A stretch of DNA of 36,555 nt, taken from CAZFZT01 sp964523675 (GTDB taxonomy: Bacteria; Planctomycetota; Phycisphaerae; Phycisphaerales; SM1A02). Made by a program: the position numbers and the translations under genes. Where the stretch lies: contig CAZFZT010000032.1 in the NCBI GenBank assembly GCA_964523675.1, positions 1 through 36,555 on the forward strand, read 5' to 3'. The notes under the pieces are model-generated. The model worked only from the letters and a program-made list of their open reading frames with translations, did no database searches and was not told where the DNA came from. Each line of letters starts with the position of its first letter. Positions within the stretch are counted from its first letter, which is position 1. This document shows, piece after piece, positions 6,770 to 14,654 of this stretch.

Positions 6770-7681
6770 GTGCAATCAGGTGCTGCTCAACTGAAGCTGT
6801 TCTCAACACTCGTCGCGATTGTGCTTTTGACCGGATGCGCATCGAGAGAACCCATAAACGCGTTCGCCGATGCAGCGGAAATTGACGATGCGCCCGTCGA
6901 GGCGTTGAAGGGCGAGGACGGCGCAGATGCCGGTAACGAGCAGCAAGATCCTGCGGAGCGGGAGGAAGTGGCAGCGGCAATCCAGAGCAGTGTTCCGAGC
7001 GAGCCTGCAACGATTGAACCTTTCGACGACATCGTTGTACATCTACACGAGCCATCCGTCGAAGTGCGCGGCTGGGTCGCACTCGATGGCGGCTTCCTTG
7101 AACAGATCGCCTGTTCACCGGGTACACGAGAACATGAATCCCTCATCGTGATTCGCGCCCGACCGAGCAACGTTCATGCAGCGCTGCTTCTCGCTGGCTT
7201 CGAGCCGGGGTCTCCGGGACGCTGGACCTGGAATGATGCCCTGCCTGAGGGCGAGCAACTCCAGCTGATCGAGCCGCAGGGAAACCGGCTCGATGTCCTC
7301 GTAAGGTACGAACGCGCGGGCGAAGTCATCGAGGAGCCGATACGCAACTGGGTTCGTGACTTTCATGACATGGACCGCAGCTTGCCCGAAGCGCCGTGGG
7401 TCTTCGGCGGATCGCTTTTCAAAGAGAACCCCCCGCAGATGGGACCGGGACATCATTACGTCGCCGACTATTCCGGGTCGATCATCGGGCTTGTCACGTT
7501 CGGCGATGAAGTGGTTGGCTTCATGGAGATCATGCCCGACCAAGAAGAGTTTCACGCGCCCGAGTGGGAAGTTGACATCGACCGCATCCCCCCCGTCGGC
7601 ACACCGGTGACGGTTATTCTTCGGCCGTACCCCAGCCGGGGAACTGAAGAGGCGGTTGATTTGTCAAATTCTCTGAAATGA
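6770..7681 (+). CDS. YdjY-like lipoprotein
   Basis: From GTG 6770 the protein has 303 residues and starts with a lipoprotein signal peptide (KLFSTLVAIVLLTGC, lipid-modified Cys 23). After an acidic linker comes a YdjY-like domain: VEVRGWVALDGGFLEQ, then the run of CSPGTREHES and RPSNVHAALLLAGFEPG typical of this family. A second half (PWVFGGSLF, then YSGSIIGLVTFGD) continues the domain. It should sit on the periplasmic side of a membrane. The family has no established biochemical role. Earlier in-frame ATGs at 6698 and 6743 would put 9-24 extra residues before a normal signal peptide. The gene precedes the VIT/VWA gene on the same strand, an association suggestive of a shared envelope role but not proof. 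Confidence 0.8.
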   Translation: MQSGAAQLKLFSTLVAIVLLTGCASREPINAFADAAEIDDAPVEALKGEDGADAGNEQQDPAEREEVAAAIQSSVPSEPATIEPFDDIVVHLHEPSVEVRGWVALDGGFLEQIACSPGTREHESLIVIRARPSNVHAALLLAGFEPGSPGRWTWNDALPEGEQLQLIEPQGNRLDVLVRYERAGEVIEEPIRNWVRDFHDMDRSLPEAPWVFGGSLFKENPPQMGPGHHYVADYSGSIIGLVTFGDEVVGFMEIMPDQEEFHAPEWEVDIDRIPPVGTPVTVILRPYPSRGTEEAVDLSNSLK

Positions 7682-7765
7682 ACCGAAGCTTCGTGCGTCC
7701 TAAGTGATGGACACACGCCTGCTTCGGCCGGCGCGCACATTTCAACCTGATTCGGAGACCTCGTC

Positions 7766-10018
7766 ATGAAGTCAACGCATGTCGTGATCGGTGCGGCTCT
7801 TGCCGCTCTCATCATCAGCGCCGCGTCCGCTAGCGGCTGGGTTGTGCCGGCCAGCGACATGAGTCATCCACCTGAGCGCCTCGGGCCGATTGAACTCAGG
7901 ACTCATCAGGTTGACACCACAATTGCCGACCAAGTCGCGACGACGCAAGTCGAACAGGTCTTCTTCAATCCGAGCAATCAACGCCTTGAAGCGACGTACT
8001 ACTTTCCGCTCCCAAGGGAGGCGCACATCGATCGATTCTCCATGTTCATCGACGGCACGGAAGTCGACGGCGAGATACTCGACGCAAAGGAGGCGCGCAA
8101 TATCTACGAGAACATCGTGAGGCAAGTCAAGGATCCCGCGCTGCTTGAATACGCAGGGCAAGGTCTCGTTCGCATTCGGGTCTTTCCGTTTGAGCCAAAG
8201 AGCGAACGACGGATTCGGATCAAATACACGCAGCTCTTGCCACAAGACAACGATGTCATCTCGTACGTCTTGCCGATCCACACGGCAAGCCGGTTGCATC
8301 ACCGACGCCTGCCGCAATTTTCGCTCCGATTGAACCTGACCTCAACCTCATCGATCAAGACGATCTACTCCCCCACGCACGACGTTGAGATCACGCGACC
8401 CGCCGACAACGCAGCCATCGTCGGGTTTGAGTCGCTCAGCAAGCACTCTGCGAGCGAATTCAAGCTGTTCTACGCGCTGGATTCGCAAGAAGACGATGTC
8501 GGCCTGACGCTTCTGACGCACCGGCCAGATGAATCTGAGGATGGCTATTTTCTCCTGCTCGCATCGCCGAGCGTCTCCATGAAGGAGGAACAGGTGATCG
8601 CCAAGGATCTTGTGTTTGTGCTTGATACGTCCGGTTCGATGGCGCGTGGCAAACTTGAGCAGGCGAAGAACGCCCTGCACTTCTGCATCGACAATCTCAA
8701 TCCCGAGGACCGCTTTGAGATCATTCGATTCGCAACAGATACGGAACCGCTTTTCGGTTCACTCGCCGAACATTCGGAAGACGCTCTCAAGCGGGCGAGG
8801 GATTTCATCGATGCTCTTCGGCCTCGCGGCGGCACAGCGATCGATGACGCTCTCCAACACGCGGTCAAACTGATCCACGAACGAGATCAGGACGATCGAC
8901 CCTTTATCATCGTCTTCCTGACAGATGGCAGGCCAACCGTGGGCGTCAGTGATGAGGAGGAGATTCTGAAGAACGTTGAACGTCAGATGCAGGACGCAGG
9001 CGAAGTCATTCGCGTCTTCTCGTTCGGCGTCGGAAGTGATGTCAACACCTATTTGCTCGATCGTCTGTCCCAGCAGAGCCGCGCGGTCAGTGAGTACGTC
9101 CTCGCGAGTGAAGATATTGAAATCAAAGTCTCACAGTTTTATTCGAGGATCAGCGATCCGGTGCTTGCGAACCTGGAACTGGCCGTCGAAGGCGCCGAGG
9201 GGCTGCGCATCAATCGGATGCATCCGGGCCAGAACGGCCTGCCGGATTTATTCAAGGGCGATCAGCTCGTCGTTCTTGGACGCTATGCGACAGGCGGCGA
9301 TGCGGTCATTACGCTTCAGGGGAAGGTTCGCTCCGAAGTACAGACATTCGTTACTGAGGGCACATTCGCTGAACGTGAAGGCGAGCACGATTTCATTCCG
9401 CGACTATGGGCCACCCGGCGGATTGGATTTCTGCTCGACCAGATTCGGCAGCAGGGTGAAAACGAAGAACTACGCGACGAGATCGCGCACCTCGCACGCG
9501 CGCATGGCATTGTGACGCCCTACACCGCGTACCTCATCCTGGAAGATGAAGAGCGGCGTGGCGTGCCCATGGCGCAGCGCGTCGTACAACGAGACAGCAG
9601 CGCGATTCATGGTGGAGGCGGAGGAGGCATTGCAAGGCCACAGGAGGCATACGACCAGATGGCTCGAGATCGCACAGGCAGCGCCGCCACAAGAGCATCG
9701 CGCTCAAACACCGGTATGCAGCAGGCGTGGAACGTGCAGCAATTGTACGAGGCCAACAGTGAAGCCGAATACGGGGCCGGATGGCAATCACAGCAGACTC
9801 GGGTCGTGCGTGGCCGCGCGTTCGTCCAGAACGGCAGCCAATGGGTCGATACGAGTGTGCAGGAAGTTCCGCACGCTGAGATAAAGCGGGTCGAGTTCGA
9901 TTCCGATGAGTATTACGATCTTCTGCGGCAGTTTCCTGACGCTGCTGCCTGGCTTTCGGTCGGCCGAAACGTTCAGATCCTCCTTGGTGACACGATCTAC
10001 GAGATCCATGAGAGCTGA
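7766..10018 (+). CDS. VIT and von Willebrand factor A domain protein, exported
   Basis: The protein has 750 residues. A signal peptide (ATG 7766; VVIGAALAALIISAASASG) is followed by a VIT domain at about 35-165 (FFNPSNQRLEATYYFPLP; DAKEARNIYENI) and a VWA domain at about 280-465 with the MIDAS metal site DTSGS (287-291), RGGTAID and FLTDGRPTVG. The pair resembles inter-alpha-trypsin-inhibitor heavy chains, so protein-protein or matrix binding at the cell surface is likely. A conserved RARAHGIVTPYTAYLILEDE-type stretch follows. Then come a six-glycine run, a polar glutamine-rich segment and a C-terminal globular end. GGAGA 8 bases before the ATG gives a good ribosome-binding site. The natural ligand is unknown. 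Confidence 0.9.
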   Translation: MKSTHVVIGAALAALIISAASASGWVVPASDMSHPPERLGPIELRTHQVDTTIADQVATTQVEQVFFNPSNQRLEATYYFPLPREAHIDRFSMFIDGTEVDGEILDAKEARNIYENIVRQVKDPALLEYAGQGLVRIRVFPFEPKSERRIRIKYTQLLPQDNDVISYVLPIHTASRLHHRRLPQFSLRLNLTSTSSIKTIYSPTHDVEITRPADNAAIVGFESLSKHSASEFKLFYALDSQEDDVGLTLLTHRPDESEDGYFLLLASPSVSMKEEQVIAKDLVFVLDTSGSMARGKLEQAKNALHFCIDNLNPEDRFEIIRFATDTEPLFGSLAEHSEDALKRARDFIDALRPRGGTAIDDALQHAVKLIHERDQDDRPFIIVFLTDGRPTVGVSDEEEILKNVERQMQDAGEVIRVFSFGVGSDVNTYLLDRLSQQSRAVSEYVLASEDIEIKVSQFYSRISDPVLANLELAVEGAEGLRINRMHPGQNGLPDLFKGDQLVVLGRYATGGDAVITLQGKVRSEVQTFVTEGTFAEREGEHDFIPRLWATRRIGFLLDQIRQQGENEELRDEIAHLARAHGIVTPYTAYLILEDEERRGVPMAQRVVQRDSSAIHGGGGGGIARPQEAYDQMARDRTGSAATRASRSNTGMQQAWNVQQLYEANSEAEYGAGWQSQQTRVVRGRAFVQNGSQWVDTSVQEVPHAEIKRVEFDSDEYYDLLRQFPDAAAWLSVGRNVQILLGDTIYEIHES

Positions 10019-10088
10019 CCCCCTTACCCGTGCTGCATAGAATCTCTTTCGCCCGCAACGACAACTGTGCGTTCACTGTGCATTCACC

Positions 10089-10364
10089 ATGCCTACCTAT
10101 GTGTATCAGGTCATTAACGAAGACGGTTCGGACGGCGAGATGTTTGAAGTCGTCCAGTCCATGAAGGAGCCGGCTCTGAACAAGCACCCGGAGACCGGCC
10201 AACCGGTCCGCCGAGTGATTCAGCCGCCGGCGTTGCACACGCAAGGTGATCGGCTCTCAAATAAGAACCTTGATCGCCTCGGTTTTACGAAATACGAGCG
10301 GGCCGGCGACGGCAAGTTCGAGAAGAAGGCCGGCAAGGGCCCCAATGTGATCAGCGCGGATTGA
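10089..10364 (+). CDS. FmdB-like small protein lacking the zinc-binding cysteines
   Basis: This 91-residue protein begins MPTYVYQVI and continues MFEVVQSMKEPALNKHPETG followed by QPVRRVI. That is the layout of FmdB-family regulators (MPTYEYRC...FEVxQSM..PxxxCPxCG..VxRxI), but every position normally holding a zinc-binding cysteine is another residue; the protein has no cysteine at all. The C-terminal part is lysine and glycine rich (KFEKKAGKGPNVI). It presumably keeps the fold without zinc. Function is unknown; FmdB proteins are described as putative regulators. There is no Shine-Dalgarno sequence; a TAGAAT box near 10037 could start a short leader. Confidence 0.7.
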   Translation: MPTYVYQVINEDGSDGEMFEVVQSMKEPALNKHPETGQPVRRVIQPPALHTQGDRLSNKNLDRLGFTKYERAGDGKFEKKAGKGPNVISAD

Positions 10365-10470
10365 TCAACCTCGCCTCCGGTCGCGTGCTATGCGGCTGGC
10401 ACCCGATGAGGGCGCCGCATATTCAGCGCGACAATCGATCAATGCATTCCAAGGCCGGGGACTGGATGAT

Positions 10471-11892
10471 TCAATCCTCCTCCAGCACCTTCTTCCTTCG
10501 CAAGACGTGGTGGTACAACTGTGCGAAACGGTGCGCCTCATCGCGCATGGCTTGTACGAGTCTCAATCCCGGATTCTCGCGCCCGAGCTTCAGCGGCGCG
10601 CTGCGCTCCTGCACGTAGATGATCTCTTCCTTCTTCGCAATGGAGATCACCATCGGCGGCTTCGTGTCCATGTGGGTGAACGCTTCGAGGGCAGCATGCA
10701 GCTGCCCGAGGCCGCCGTCGATCACGATAATGTCGGGATACAACTCATTGCCCTCACCGGCCTCGCGGTAGCGACGACTGACCACCTCGCGGATGGCGGC
10801 ATAGTCGTCATTCTGAGCGGTGCGGATCTTGTAGCGGCGGTAGCCGTCCTTGAACGGTCGGCCATCGATGAAGGAGACCTTCGATCCAACTGTCTCGCCG
10901 CCCTGAAGGTGCGCGATATCGATGGCTTCCATCGCGCGGATCGGTTGGTCAATTCCCAAACTGCGCTGAAGCGAGCGAAGTGCAGCGGACGGATCGGTGG
11001 CGAAGATCGTGACTTCCGGCTGCCATTCCTGGCCGTCTTCATCGCGCACCTTGCGCGGCCGGTCGTCCAGCTTCTGGAGCGCCTTGATCTGATCACGCAG
11101 GTGGGCTGCTTCTTCGAAGCGAAGTTCGTCCGACGCCTGCTCCATCTCTGACCTCATTTCACGAAGCATGACGCTGCGCTTCGAGGTGAGGAAGCGGATG
11201 AAGCGGTCAATATCCGCGCGGTAATCCTCCTTGCTGATGCGCGCTCCGCACGGCGCGGTGCACTGCTCGATCGGGTGCAGAATGCACGGCCGAAAAAAGC
11301 GGTTCCTTGGGTCCTCGGCGCGGATGTCGAGCGTACACGTGCGGAACTTGAAGACCTTCTGCAGGAGCTGCAGCGATTCGCGCAGCGCCCCGGCTGAAAT
11401 GAACGGCCCAAAGATTCTGGCTCCCTTGAACTGCGGCTCAGTCGGCTCGCGGGTGATGTACACCCCGGGGAAGTCCTCTCGCATCGTTATGGCGAGGTAC
11501 GGAAACGTCTTGTCATCCGTCATCAAGACGTTGAAGCGCGGCTTGATGTCCTTGATGAGCCGGCTCTCAATCAACAGGGCCTCCCACTCCGTTTCGCAGT
11601 CAATGGTTTCGATATCATCAATAAGTTCCAGCATCCGCTGCTTGCGGGGCCCCAATCCAGCCCATGCTGACGGCACGAAGTAGGAACCGACTCGATCCCG
11701 AAGGGAGTTGGCCTTGCCGATATAAAGGACAACGCCCTCAGCGCACTTGAAAAGGTACACGCCGGGTGTGCGGGGCAGCATCCGTGCCTTGGCACTGACT
11801 CGGCTTAGCCGTTCGGCCTGAGACTCGGCCGGCTGTTCCGGCGGTTCTTCGGGAGTTATCGGCCGATCCTGCGGCTCATTCGACTGCGACAT
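10471..11892 (-). CDS. uvrC: UvrC, excinuclease ABC subunit C, short form
   Basis: A 473-residue nucleotide-excision-repair nuclease. The GIY-YIG 3'-incision domain is at the N-terminus (GVY 44-46, YIG 57-59), followed by the cysteine cluster region (RPCILHPIEQCTAPC), the UVR motif that binds UvrB (ELRFEEAAHLRDQI), and the RNase H-like 5'-incision domain (MEAIDIAHLQGG; YPDIIVIDGGLGQL). The protein ends soon after the RNase H domain (YHHVLRRKKVLEED) and lacks the tandem helix-hairpin-helix domain that brings most UvrC proteins to about 600 residues. The stop codon is clean and no frame continues beyond it. ATG 11892 is supported by TACAAT seven bases upstream. Confidence 0.93.
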   Translation of the reverse strand: MSQSNEPQDRPITPEEPPEQPAESQAERLSRVSAKARMLPRTPGVYLFKCAEGVVLYIGKANSLRDRVGSYFVPSAWAGLGPRKQRMLELIDDIETIDCETEWEALLIESRLIKDIKPRFNVLMTDDKTFPYLAITMREDFPGVYITREPTEPQFKGARIFGPFISAGALRESLQLLQKVFKFRTCTLDIRAEDPRNRFFRPCILHPIEQCTAPCGARISKEDYRADIDRFIRFLTSKRSVMLREMRSEMEQASDELRFEEAAHLRDQIKALQKLDDRPRKVRDEDGQEWQPEVTIFATDPSAALRSLQRSLGIDQPIRAMEAIDIAHLQGGETVGSKVSFIDGRPFKDGYRRYKIRTAQNDDYAAIREVVSRRYREAGEGNELYPDIIVIDGGLGQLHAALEAFTHMDTKPPMVISIAKKEEIIYVQERSAPLKLGRENPGLRLVQAMRDEAHRFAQLYHHVLRRKKVLEED

Positions 11893-11899
11893 TCGGAGA

Positions 11900-11905
11900 A
11901 TTGTA
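11900..11905 (-). promoter_or_regulatory. -10 box TACAAT, 7 bases before uvrC
   Basis: On the minus strand CTACAAT is followed by seven bases and the uvrC ATG. A leaderless uvrC mRNA is predicted. Confidence 0.5.
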
Positions 11906-12050
11906 GGGTTAAGAGTCTGTTGAAGTCCCTTGCCAGGAGCGGGCTGCCGTCCCCGGTTGGACCTGATCGAAACTGCCGATTTTTGCGATTGGATGGGTGA
12001 AAATCTTCACGATTCGCGAAATAATGCCGGCAGACGCGGCCGTTTAGCGT

Positions 12051-12120
12051 TAGACTGTCCTCGTGGCACGGGCACGGTGCCTGTGCAGAACTTGTGCGCG
12101 GCTGTTGCCGTGCCACTTTT
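12051..12120 (+). promoter_or_regulatory. Promoter and hairpin leader of the Cys-rich lipoprotein
   Basis: TAGACT (12051-12056) is a likely -10 box; the predicted start, about 12063, coincides with the base of a hairpin: GTGGCACGG (12063-12071) pairs with CCGTGCCAC (12108-12116), with smaller pairing inside, and TTTT follows at 12117-12120. The structure resembles a weak terminator inside the 5' leader, so it could be an attenuator or an mRNA stabiliser. The remaining leader reaches the ribosome-binding site at about 12143-12148. Confidence 0.45.
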
Positions 12121-12158
12121 CCGTATTGAGCAAAACTACCTTTGGAGGATCTCATTTC

Positions 12159-12611
12159 ATGAAGAGCATTCTTGGATTCGTCGCGGTCTGTTTCACGGCC
12201 GCCGTCATCGGATGTCAAACCACAAACGAAACCGTCAGCCCCGGTGCCATGAGCCCATGCGGCTCCAACTGCGGCGAGAAGTGCGCAGAGAAGTGCGCCG
12301 AAAAGTGCGCTGAGAAGTGCTCGAAGGATGCTTCGATGGGCGCCGTGGGCGAAGCCCCTTGCGCCGGCAAGTGCGCGAGCAAGTGCAACAAGGAAGCTGA
12401 CGCCAACATGGGCGCGGTCGGCGAAGCTGCCCCCTGCTCCAAGAGCGGCTGCGACAAGGCCAAGAGCGGCTGCAGCAAGGAAGCGGAAGCCAATCTCGGC
12501 GCCGTGAGCGAAAAGAGCGGCTGCTGCAAGAAGGCCGCCAAGGAAGCCGAAGCCAACCTCGGCGCGGTCAGCGAGAAGTCTGGCTGCTCCAAGAAGTGCG
12601 GCTCCAAGTAA
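12159..12611 (+). CDS. Cysteine-rich repeat lipoprotein, unknown function
   Basis: The protein has 150 residues with a lipoprotein signal peptide (FVAVCFTAAVIGC, Cys 19). The mature part has 17 cysteines including the lipid-modified one. It is built from repeats: three or four EKCA units in a row, then three to four longer units of the type KEAEANLGAVSEKSGC, visible in the DNA as near-identical blocks at 12477-12533 and 12540-12596. Lysine and glutamate fill the rest, so the fold must depend on disulfides or bound metal. A periplasmic metal-binding or redox-buffer role is a guess. GGAGG about 10 bases before ATG 12159 sets the start. I do not recognise a named family. Confidence 0.75.
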   Translation: MKSILGFVAVCFTAAVIGCQTTNETVSPGAMSPCGSNCGEKCAEKCAEKCAEKCSKDASMGAVGEAPCAGKCASKCNKEADANMGAVGEAAPCSKSGCDKAKSGCSKEAEANLGAVSEKSGCCKKAAKEAEANLGAVSEKSGCSKKCGSK

Positions 12612-12662
12612 TTAATCTGCCCCAACTGACGCACGCAGAATCTGCGTACGATCATGCAAGAG

Positions 12663-12692
12663 AACGCCTCGGTCATGCCGAGGCGTTATCTT
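12663..12692 (+). terminator. Intrinsic terminator after the Cys-rich lipoprotein
   Basis: AACGCCTCGG (12663-12672) pairs with CCGAGGCGTT (12678-12687) around a five-base loop, followed by ATCTTTT. The loop contains the stop codon of the converging minus-strand gene, so the hairpin doubles as the end of both genes; the minus-strand side lacks a T run. Confidence 0.75.
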
Positions 12693-13083
12693 TTGCCCGG
12701 TGAGTATCTGTGGGACTTTCGTTTACCCGAATCTGGACGACTGCCTGGCACTGCGGGCATTTCTGCCAGTGCGGATCATCCAGCGGCCCACCTGTCAACT
12801 CAATGTGCTTGCCACAACTCGGGCATGTGCCATGCGGCTGATGAACGATCAGATCGCGCCGAACGGTCCGAACCGCCATGATGACTCCAAGGAGCGGAAG
12901 CGCCCATGTTGTGATGAAGTGAACCCCTGGAATGATGATGCACGCGGTCGCGCCGAGCAATCCACCAAGTACATACAGCGTTGCCAGGGCGACGCGCCCC
13001 GCCGCCGAGAATCTCAACACCTCCGCTTCACCGCTCGCCTCTCCAGCATCCGGGGAATGAAATGTGATGGTCTCTCTTGTCAC
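12673..13083 (-). CDS. Membrane protein with C-terminal zinc ribbon
   Basis: A 136-residue protein from GTG 13083. Two hydrophobic segments (LATLYVLGGLLGATACIIIPG and TTWALPLLGVIMAV, near residues 31-75) are followed by a zinc ribbon, CPSCGKHI...WQKCPQC, near residues 87-115. No family name is recognised. The GTG overlaps the stop of the upstream decarboxylase gene as GTGA, which suggests translational coupling. An in-frame ATG at 13137 would add 18 residues (MAVDPERRRRSDF) and overlap the decarboxylase by 58 bases, so it is less likely but possible. Confidence 0.7.
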   Translation of the reverse strand: MTRETITFHSPDAGEASGEAEVLRFSAAGRVALATLYVLGGLLGATACIIIPGVHFITTWALPLLGVIMAVRTVRRDLIVHQPHGTCPSCGKHIELTGGPLDDPHWQKCPQCQAVVQIRVNESPTDTHRAKDNASA

Positions 13084-14552
13084 GTTTGACTCGATAGTGA
13101 AATCAGATCGGCGGCGCCGCTCTGGATCAACCGCCATGCATTATGCACGTGCTGTTCACGAGTGTAGGTCCCGCCGATCGCCATGCGCAGCGTGTACCGG
13201 CCGTCTAGCCGAGTGTGCGTCAGCAACAACTTGCCGGATGCGTTCAATGTCTCCAGCAACCGCTCGTTCTCGATGTCGCCGCACGGCGGGGCGAGCCGAA
13301 AGCAAACCAGATTCAACCGCGGCTCAACAGCCAGCTCAAATCGCTCGTCTTCCTGCACCCACGCAGCAAACTGCCGCGCAAGCTCTACATGATGTCGAAC
13401 GTGCCGCTGCAAACCCTCAATCCCGTAGTACCGAATCACGAACCATAGTTTCAGCGCGCGGAACCGCCGGCCGAGGGGCACCTGCCAATCCCGATAGTCG
13501 ATCACGGCGCCGGATTCCGATGCCTTATTGCGCAGATACTCCGGCAGAATGCTCAGCGCGCCTACCAAGGCAGCGCGATTCGCGACATAGAAGCAATCAC
13601 AATCGAAGTTCGTCAACATCCACTTGTGCGGGTTGAAACAGTAACTGTCCGCAAGTTCAAGCCCATCATGCATGCCGCGAAACTCCGGACAGATCGCAGC
13701 AGTGCCGCTCATCGCTGCATCAACATGCAGCCAAATGCCGTGTTCACGGCAGATTTCGCCCATCTTGCGAACGGGATCGACCGTCCCCGTTGACGTCGTC
13801 CCGACAGTGGCGCAGACGAAGCATGGCAGAAGGTCGTCCTTCTTGTCAGTTCGGATGCTCGCCGCTAATGCGTCGGGCCGCAGCGCTCTGTGTTCATCGG
13901 TCTCTATCAAGCGCAGATGCTCGCTCCCAAGGCCCGCTATGCGAACTGCCTTCTCGATGGAGGAATGCGCTTCGCTCGAACAGTACGCAACGCACCTCCC
14001 CGCACCGCATTCGCCTCTGGACGTTGCCAATATCCGCTGCCGCGCTGCGATCAAGGCGCACAGCGCAGCGCTCGATGCCGTGTCCTGGATGACGCCGCCG
14101 CCCTGGGAGCTTGATAGAAACCGCTCCGGCAGGCCGAGCATCCGCGCCACCCAATCCAGCATGAGTGTTTCAAGTTCGGTGCATGCGGGGCTGGTCGACC
14201 ACAACATGCCTTGTACGCCAAGGCCGGCGGAGAGCAGCTCACCGAGTATTGCGGGCCCGGAGGTGTTGGCGGGATAGTAGCCGAAGAAACTCGGCGACTG
14301 CCAATGCGTGATGCCCGGCATGATGATCTCATTCACATCGCGCAGGATCTGCTCGAACGGTTCGCCTTCCACCGGTGCATCGTGCGGCAGCCGCGCCCGC
14401 ACCTCGCCCGGTTCGATCGGCGAGAGGACCGGGAACTCGTCCCGCTGAACGCGCTCGATATAGGAGGCGATCCACTCAACAACGGCCTGTCCCTGGATGC
14501 GAAACGCTTCCGGCGTCATATGCGGCGGCGGTTGAATGGGTGTTGCAGTCAT
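13080..14552 (-). CDS. PLP-dependent aromatic-L-amino-acid decarboxylase family protein
   Basis: A 490-residue group II decarboxylase. The pyridoxal-phosphate lysine is in NPHKWMLTNFD (about K310), the pyridine-nitrogen aspartate in LHVDAAMSG (about D278), and the stacking histidine in SSEAHSSIEKA (about H196). The N-terminal THWQSPSFFGYYP and STSPACTELE stretches are typical of tryptophan/tyrosine/DOPA decarboxylases. The product would be an aromatic amine, but the actual substrate cannot be read from the sequence. ATG 14552 is supported by TACGAT six bases upstream. An in-frame start at 14669 would reach into the divergent promoter. The downstream zinc-ribbon gene overlaps by four bases. 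Confidence 0.92.
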   Translation of the reverse strand: MTATPIQPPPHMTPEAFRIQGQAVVEWIASYIERVQRDEFPVLSPIEPGEVRARLPHDAPVEGEPFEQILRDVNEIIMPGITHWQSPSFFGYYPANTSGPAILGELLSAGLGVQGMLWSTSPACTELETLMLDWVARMLGLPERFLSSSQGGGVIQDTASSAALCALIAARQRILATSRGECGAGRCVAYCSSEAHSSIEKAVRIAGLGSEHLRLIETDEHRALRPDALAASIRTDKKDDLLPCFVCATVGTTSTGTVDPVRKMGEICREHGIWLHVDAAMSGTAAICPEFRGMHDGLELADSYCFNPHKWMLTNFDCDCFYVANRAALVGALSILPEYLRNKASESGAVIDYRDWQVPLGRRFRALKLWFVIRYYGIEGLQRHVRHHVELARQFAAWVQEDERFELAVEPRLNLVCFRLAPPCGDIENERLLETLNASGKLLLTHTRLDGRYTLRMAIGGTYTREQHVHNAWRLIQSGAADLISLSSQT

Positions 14553-14558
14553 GTGAAC

Positions 14559-14564
14559 ATCGTA
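14559..14564 (-). promoter_or_regulatory. -10 box TACGAT, 6 bases before the decarboxylase
   Basis: On the minus strand TTACGAT is followed by six bases and ATG. It supports the shorter start and predicts a leaderless mRNA. Confidence 0.5.
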
Positions 14565-14654
14565 ACGATCCGCCATAGAGAACCGTGCTTGCACAAATTG
14601 ACCGGCCAGATATCCTAGTAACCGCTCACCAACTCCTCTGGAATCCCTCTCCCC

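Noticed and set aside
6431..6775. N-terminal extension of the PTPS protein up to 6775
   Set aside because: It would run through the small-RNA promoter and terminator, and the added residues are not PTPS-like; the TACACT box supports ATG 6430.
12215..12676. Minus-strand frame with SLTAPRLASASL repeats
   Set aside because: It is the mirror of the cysteine-rich repeat gene, which has a signal peptide, a ribosome-binding site and a terminator.
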